A stretch of DNA of 64,000 bases from Oenanthe sinensis (lineage: Eukaryota; Streptophyta; Magnoliopsida; Apiales; Apiaceae): assembly GCA_028671895.1 (NCBI GenBank), contig JAPMAC010000207.1:1674001-1738000 (forward strand), read 5' to 3'. The notes below the pieces were generated by a model. It saw nothing but the letters and a program-made list of their open reading frames with translations, had not been told where the DNA came from and ran no database searches. The translations under genes were made by a program, and so were the position numbers. Numbering within the stretch: position 1 is the first letter of the stretch; each line of letters starts with the position of its first letter. This document shows positions 59,502-64,000 of this stretch, piece after piece.

Positions 59502-61898
59502 CTACAGGAAAGAATCATTTCTAGGCTTTTCATGCAGAGATTTTCTTTGATCCTCCACTCGATGAAGCTGTGATGACAACTGTAGCAAATCGATAGTGGG
59601 TTCATCTTCACAAGAAATGTGTTCCTTACCACCATTCATGTAATCAGATCTGTGAAACATCCCATCAATCCCATAACTGACGACAGCATTACTGCCACTT
59701 GTAGTGATCATTCGGTTCAGCTGATTCTCAAAAGAATTCAACTCAGATGAAATAAACTTGTTTGAAATTTCATTCCTTATAACTAGTGGGCTCACCCCTA
59801 AGGGTTTTTCTAATACTTGATTTATGCAAGAGTGTTCATGGTTGCCTGGGATGATAAAGGGGTATGCCATGAGTATTCCCGAAGTATGACTTGAAGAAGT
59901 TTGTGATTGAGCTGACAGAAGAGAGAGAGCATGACCAGAGTCGGAAAACCCTGGTAGTGCTTGAACAGTTGTTGGCGAGTAAAAATTAGTAAAAGCATCA
60001 CCTCCCAGGGAGGCATTTCGAAAAAAGTTACTGCTTTCACTCAATTTGCTTTCCGATATGTGGTATATACCATTTTTATGCGTAGACAGGCAGTGTTTAT
60101 CAAACCTATAGGAAGGAAAATGGGATCTTGGATGGAACTTTTCACCTGCAACGGTTATTGCAGACTGTGAACTATTATCGTCCGCTTCTTCAAGTTTTAT
60201 ATGCCTAGACCAGTAGTCATTTGAAGCATACTTTTGTGGTAGAGAAAGGTACTCTGGAAGTGCATCTTGACGAATGAAAGATGGTGATAAATCAGTTGTC
60301 TCCTGGAACCTGCCAACTGCAGAACCTCAGTTCAGCAAATATAAGAATTAGAAATTTCTAGAACACAAAATACCAATTGCAAATAAGTGCAAAGATGGTT
60401 AAAAGAATATAAAGCTTATAAACTGTTCAAAAGATTAAATTGACAAAGAAAAAGTATGACATTTTATTTGGTGTAGTTGGGCAATTGAGAATGAAAAATC
60501 AGTATACCAAAATGCACCATATATTAAACATAATTCACAAACTAAACATTTGGATTCGTTTAACCAGTGTGAAAGAAGGCCCATGACCACAAAATAGAGT
60601 AAAGGGTGCAGTGTTCATTTGCAGTTTACAAACAGTATATGAGATAATTATAATACCATTATTATATGCCGGACACAACCTCGATCTACCAGAGGGAATT
60701 TCAGTGTGAGGTTTCCTGCGCCGCTCGTTGTGGCCAGCCAGACGTTTCCTGCAGCTACGCTTACCATCATCGAACTCAGTCAACAAGTGGAACCTAAATA
60801 AAAAAGGCAAAAAATCAAGAATACTTGAGGAAACATATTCCAACTAAGCCTAATGATACCCACAGGTTCTTGTTTCAACTTGATCTACCACAGAAACATG
60901 ACATATACACCATAGTTCAATTCATTATCATCTGAGAATATTATTGCTATATGCCTGGTATACATATCAATCTTAAGATAAAATGAAATTTACTAGAGAA
61001 ACGACCAACGAGTATTACAAGTCCAAAAAAAAACTACAGAAACATAACTTTCACAAAACAAAGAATGAAGTATGCAATAAAATTGAAACCAAGAGTAAAG
61101 TATTCCTCTGACTACTCATTATGAGGAATTAGTGGCTTCTGCAATGGGAAACCCAAGGTTACTTATACTTTCTTTTATTTCTTTATAGAAAAGTATCACA
61201 CACACATACACACACACAGAAACAATATTATTTCGTATTTCCTAATTATGGGTTGCTTAGAAACTTGGAATAGAAAAATCAACAATAAAGGGGGCCAAAA
61301 CTGACCTGCTGCATTGCTGACAAAATCTTTGTTCAATGCAATTAACAATAACTTTAGGAGTCTTGGAGTGAATTTCACAAACTTTATGCCTCTTGTGGTA
61401 ATCTTTACATGAGCTTAAATCTTTCATGCATCCAAAAACCTGGCAATATGGGGTCATAGAATTCAAACCCCCCACTCGAATTCTCTTCCCTGTAACAGAC
61501 AACAAATCATTCGAATAAATATTGGTAGCTACTCGAGAGCTAGACGATTTCCGAACATCTCTTTGATCATAAAACCTCCCTAGTTTCAAATCAAAGACAG
61601 ATTTATCTGCAGAATTGATATTCATAATTGAGCTCGCAAGCTTAGCATTAGGCTCCTCTTCTCCCCAAAAGGCGTTTTCCGCAAGTGAATTGAGCATTCT
61701 TACACCACTAAGCTTATTACCTAAAGCATCCTTTATTGAACCATTAGATACAAATTTTCTCACTGTTTCTTGATGACCCAAATCAAGAACTGCCGTATTT
61801 TCTACACCCTCTTGACTTGAAGATCCTAATCCAATGTTATTATCACTACCATAAAAACAGGATTTAAATTCCCCGGAAACATAACTCCAAGACTCCAT
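59502..61898 (-). CDS. SPL6: SQUAMOSA promoter-binding-like transcription factor, SPL6-like
   Basis: Three exons, 61898-61306, 60793-60657 and 60316-59502, join in frame to 514 residues. SBP-box proteins bind GTAC-core promoter elements in the nucleus; SPL6 relatives act in age-dependent development and immune signalling. The SBP domain (residues about 149-226) spans exons 1-2 with all zinc ligands: finger 1 from YCQVFGC, HKVC and EIH, finger 2 from FCQQC, RFH and RSC. The bipartite nuclear signal KRSCRKRLAGHNERRRK overlaps it. The N-terminus MESWSY and the C-terminal motif TIDLLQLSSQLHRVEDQR point to the SPL6 subgroup. Exon 3 holds the miR156 site encoding ALSLLSAQSQ. The intron inside the SBP domain is at the conserved position. 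Intact; longer than Arabidopsis SPL6 but consistent with other eudicots. Confidence 0.93.
59913..59932 (-). promoter_or_regulatory. miR156/157 target site in SPL exon 3
   Basis: The mRNA-sense sequence is ATGCTCTCTCTCTTCTGTCA, identical to the canonical plant SPL target except for the first base (G in the consensus). It encodes the conserved ALSLLS. Cleavage or repression by miR156 in juvenile shoots is expected. Confidence 0.92.
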
Positions 61899-62910
61899 TA
61901 CACTAACTTATATATATATCACCTTTTCAAACATCAAATACAAAGACCCTAATGAACATTATATAGAACCTTCAAAACCCCACCTAATCAAAAGCAAAAA
62001 TATGATCAAAATTCAATTTTTATAAAAATATCAAGAAGCCTAGTATACAAAATATGAATGAAGAAGCAAAGGTAGGTAAACAAAAAAGTTGTATTTATGC
62101 TTCAATAATGGAAACACAGAAGCATTGAGGGAGGTGGAAAGCTATCACACACACACTACATTACACTAAGTGAATGTGTGTAAAAAAGTGGGTCAGGCAC
62201 TGAAAAGAAAAAACTGATCAAAGCTGTCACATAATGTTAAATGTGTGGGACTCCATGCAAACAAACACTATATTATGAATCGGCTTAGACGGAAGCGTGT
62301 ATATATATATATATTTGTGTACTTATACCCGCGAATATATATAATAATAGTCTAAACAACAAACCAATAATATACAGTGTGGTTCAGCAAACCTACATAC
62401 ACAAAGATAATAACTTTACTAGAACAAGGAAATTACAATATCCGGGTATACAACTCTAAATTTTATACACAAATTCAGTCTAACATATCTATTATGTATA
62501 TCCATCACTCACTGAAATGTTTCCCTCTAAACTTACCCTAATACTATTACCCGACAGCATTTCCTTCTCTCCCTATTCTAACTTGGACAGTGTCACACAA
62601 CCTGATAGAATGACCCCTGCAGCGGGACCACCTCCGATGGCTGCAGTCAAACCCGAACACTCCTAAGGGTAGTTTAGGCACGAGCACCTTCTATTCCGAC
62701 ACTTCCTGAAAACGGGTTAAACCACCTTTCCTCCTAGATGGACTATCTAGCAGCTATAAAGAAAAGAGAGAAAAGTAAGGTGTATGTTAGAAAAAAAAAC
62801 ACTGATGCTGTCAGAGAATATCAAGAACAGAGTTTATGCTGCTGACGTCATCAAAGTTTATGAAGCTGTCAGACAGAGTTTACTCTATCAGATAATACTC
62901 AATCAGAGTT
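61899..62910. other. SPL upstream region
   Basis: It holds the SPL 5' UTR and promoter on the minus strand; a TATATATATA run near 61910 is close to the ATG. A (TA)n run lies near 62310. No ORF is supported. 62580-62750 is less AT-rich without a recognisable feature. Confidence 0.4.
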
Positions 62911-63117
62911 CACTACGCCATAGATGGCCTGATGCAACACTGCCATTCTGTTACATTTGACCCATTTTACGTTGCATTAGGCCTAATGCAACGCGATTTT
63001 GCCATTTCATCTGCGAGCGCTGCATTTGCTATCTAATGCAACGCTTTAGTTTTCAAATGTAACAGTAGGAAAAGTGTTGCATTAAGGCCCTAATTCAACG
63101 CTTTTTTAAAGAAATTC

Positions 63118-63440
63118 ACAAATCACTAAAGTCATTAGATATTAACATTCGTATGGTTGGATCGTCGAAAAAGAAATTTAAAAAAATAGAATCATCATTC
63201 AGGACAAAACTAATTAATTAGAATATTACTTTGACTATTAAAAAAACACACCGAATAAATTTGAATTTTTTAAAAAAATTTCACACATCACTAAAATCAT
63301 TAGATATTAACATCCGTATGGTTGGATCGTCGAAAAAGAAATTAAAAAAAAATAGATTCAGCATTTAGCACAACACTAGTTATAGAGAAAGTCTAGTTTG
63401 ACCGGTTTTACTAGTATAAAATCACATAGAATAAAACTGA
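63118..63440. repeat. Two 164-bp direct repeats, inverse to the following array
   Basis: cacaaatcactaaagtcatt at 63118 recurs as cacacatcactaaaatcatt at 63282. Both contain ggttggatcgtcg, the reverse complement of the cgacgatccaacc core of the 176-bp units to the right. Confidence 0.8.
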
Positions 63441-64000
63441 AATACTTATCGACGATCCAACCGTACGGATGTTAATATATATCTAATATAGTAATATTCC
63501 TAAAATTTTAAAAAATAAAAAATTATTTTAGATGGTACATTTTGTAGTCAACTATTGATTTGACTTGTACTACTAACTAGTACTTTATCCCAGATTGTTG
63601 TCTCTATTTTATTAGAAATACTTATCGACGATCCAACCGTACGGATGTTAATATATATATAATATAGTGATATTCCCAAAATTTTAAAAAATAAAAAATT
63701 ATTTTAGATGGTACATTTTGTAGTCAACTATTGATTTGACTTGTATTACTAACTAATACTTTATCCCAGATTGTTGTCTCTATTTTTTTAGAAATACTTA
63801 TCGACGATCCAACCGTACGGATGTTAATATATATATAATATAGTGATATTTCCAAAATTTTAAAAAATAAAAAATTATTTTAGATGGTACATTTTGTAGT
63901 CAACTATTGATTTGACTTGTACTACTAACTAGTACTTTATCCCAGATTGTTGTCTCTATTTTTTTAGAAATACTTATCGACGATCCAACCGTACGGATGT
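63441..64000. repeat. 176-bp tandem repeat array
   Basis: Units start at 63441, 63617, 63793 and 63969, an exact period of 176 bp, each opening aatacttatcgacgatccaa and then ccgtacggatgttaatat. Units are highly similar; the last is cut by the window end. AT-rich and non-coding. Confidence 0.95.

Larger units (their letters stand above)
62911..64000 (+). mobile_element. CACTA (En/Spm) transposon terminus, runs off the window
   Basis: The sequence starts CACTACGCCATAGATGGCCT, the CACTA terminal signature. Dense subterminal repeats follow in both orientations: gttgcatta, taatgcaacgc, ggcctaatgcaac, and the pair gttacattt / aaatgtaac. This is the usual structure of CACTA ends, where transposase binds. 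The preceding gtt would be the 3-bp target duplication, not testable without the other end. From about 63110 the interior is repeat-rich and non-coding. Confidence 0.65.

Noticed and set aside
62281..62330. TA-rich stretch as an origin or promoter
   Set aside because: A plain microsatellite; nothing nearby supports a function.

Overview
This is nuclear DNA from a flowering plant. The genes have introns with GT-AG and a few GC-AG borders. An SPL transcription factor carries a miR156 target site, a plant sugar-nucleotide mutase gene is present, and there are plant-type Ty1/copia (Sirevirus), Ty3/gypsy, hAT, CACTA and Stowaway elements. A eudicot is likely from the gene structures, but I cannot name the species. 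Much of the window is transposon sequence or degenerate AT-rich repeat.

Layout. 1-4070: an inverted hAT fragment beside a longer decayed hAT element, which interrupts a truncated Ty3/gypsy element (4071-6397). 6845-31565 (+): about 50 exons of the C-terminal part of midasin (MDN1/REA1), the giant AAA ATPase that removes assembly factors from pre-60S ribosomes. The visible part covers AAA5, AAA6, the linker, the acidic region and the MIDAS domain. It is damaged: the AAA5 Walker A segment is missing, there are four in-frame stops and about three frameshifts, and a 537-bp tandem duplication copies two exons. I call it a pseudogene. 31566-34560: MITEs, a 102-bp tandem repeat and a copia-type LTR end. 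34930-37660: a degenerate tandem array whose unit contains a TATA-box-like motif; its last unit is the promoter of the next gene. 37734-39753 (+): an intact four-exon UDP-arabinopyranose mutase (RGP/UAM) gene. 41698-55857 (-): a 14.2-kb Sirevirus-type copia element with both LTRs, PBS, polypurine tract, decayed gag-pol and env-position ORFs, inserted into a CCGAAT-rich repeat. 57707-58144 (+): a small ORF with a possible ubiquitin-like fold. 59502-61898 (-): an intact three-exon SPL6-like gene with a miR156 site. 62911 to the window end: one terminus of a CACTA element holding inverted and 176-bp tandem repeats.

The cellular genes are functionally unrelated (ribosome assembly, cell-wall sugar supply, developmental timing). 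Only the UAM and SPL genes look fully intact. The most unusual features are the amplified TATA-containing promoter unit upstream of the UAM gene, the very recent tandem exon duplication and P-loop loss in midasin, and a short palindromic motif family recurring through the non-coding parts of the Sirevirus.
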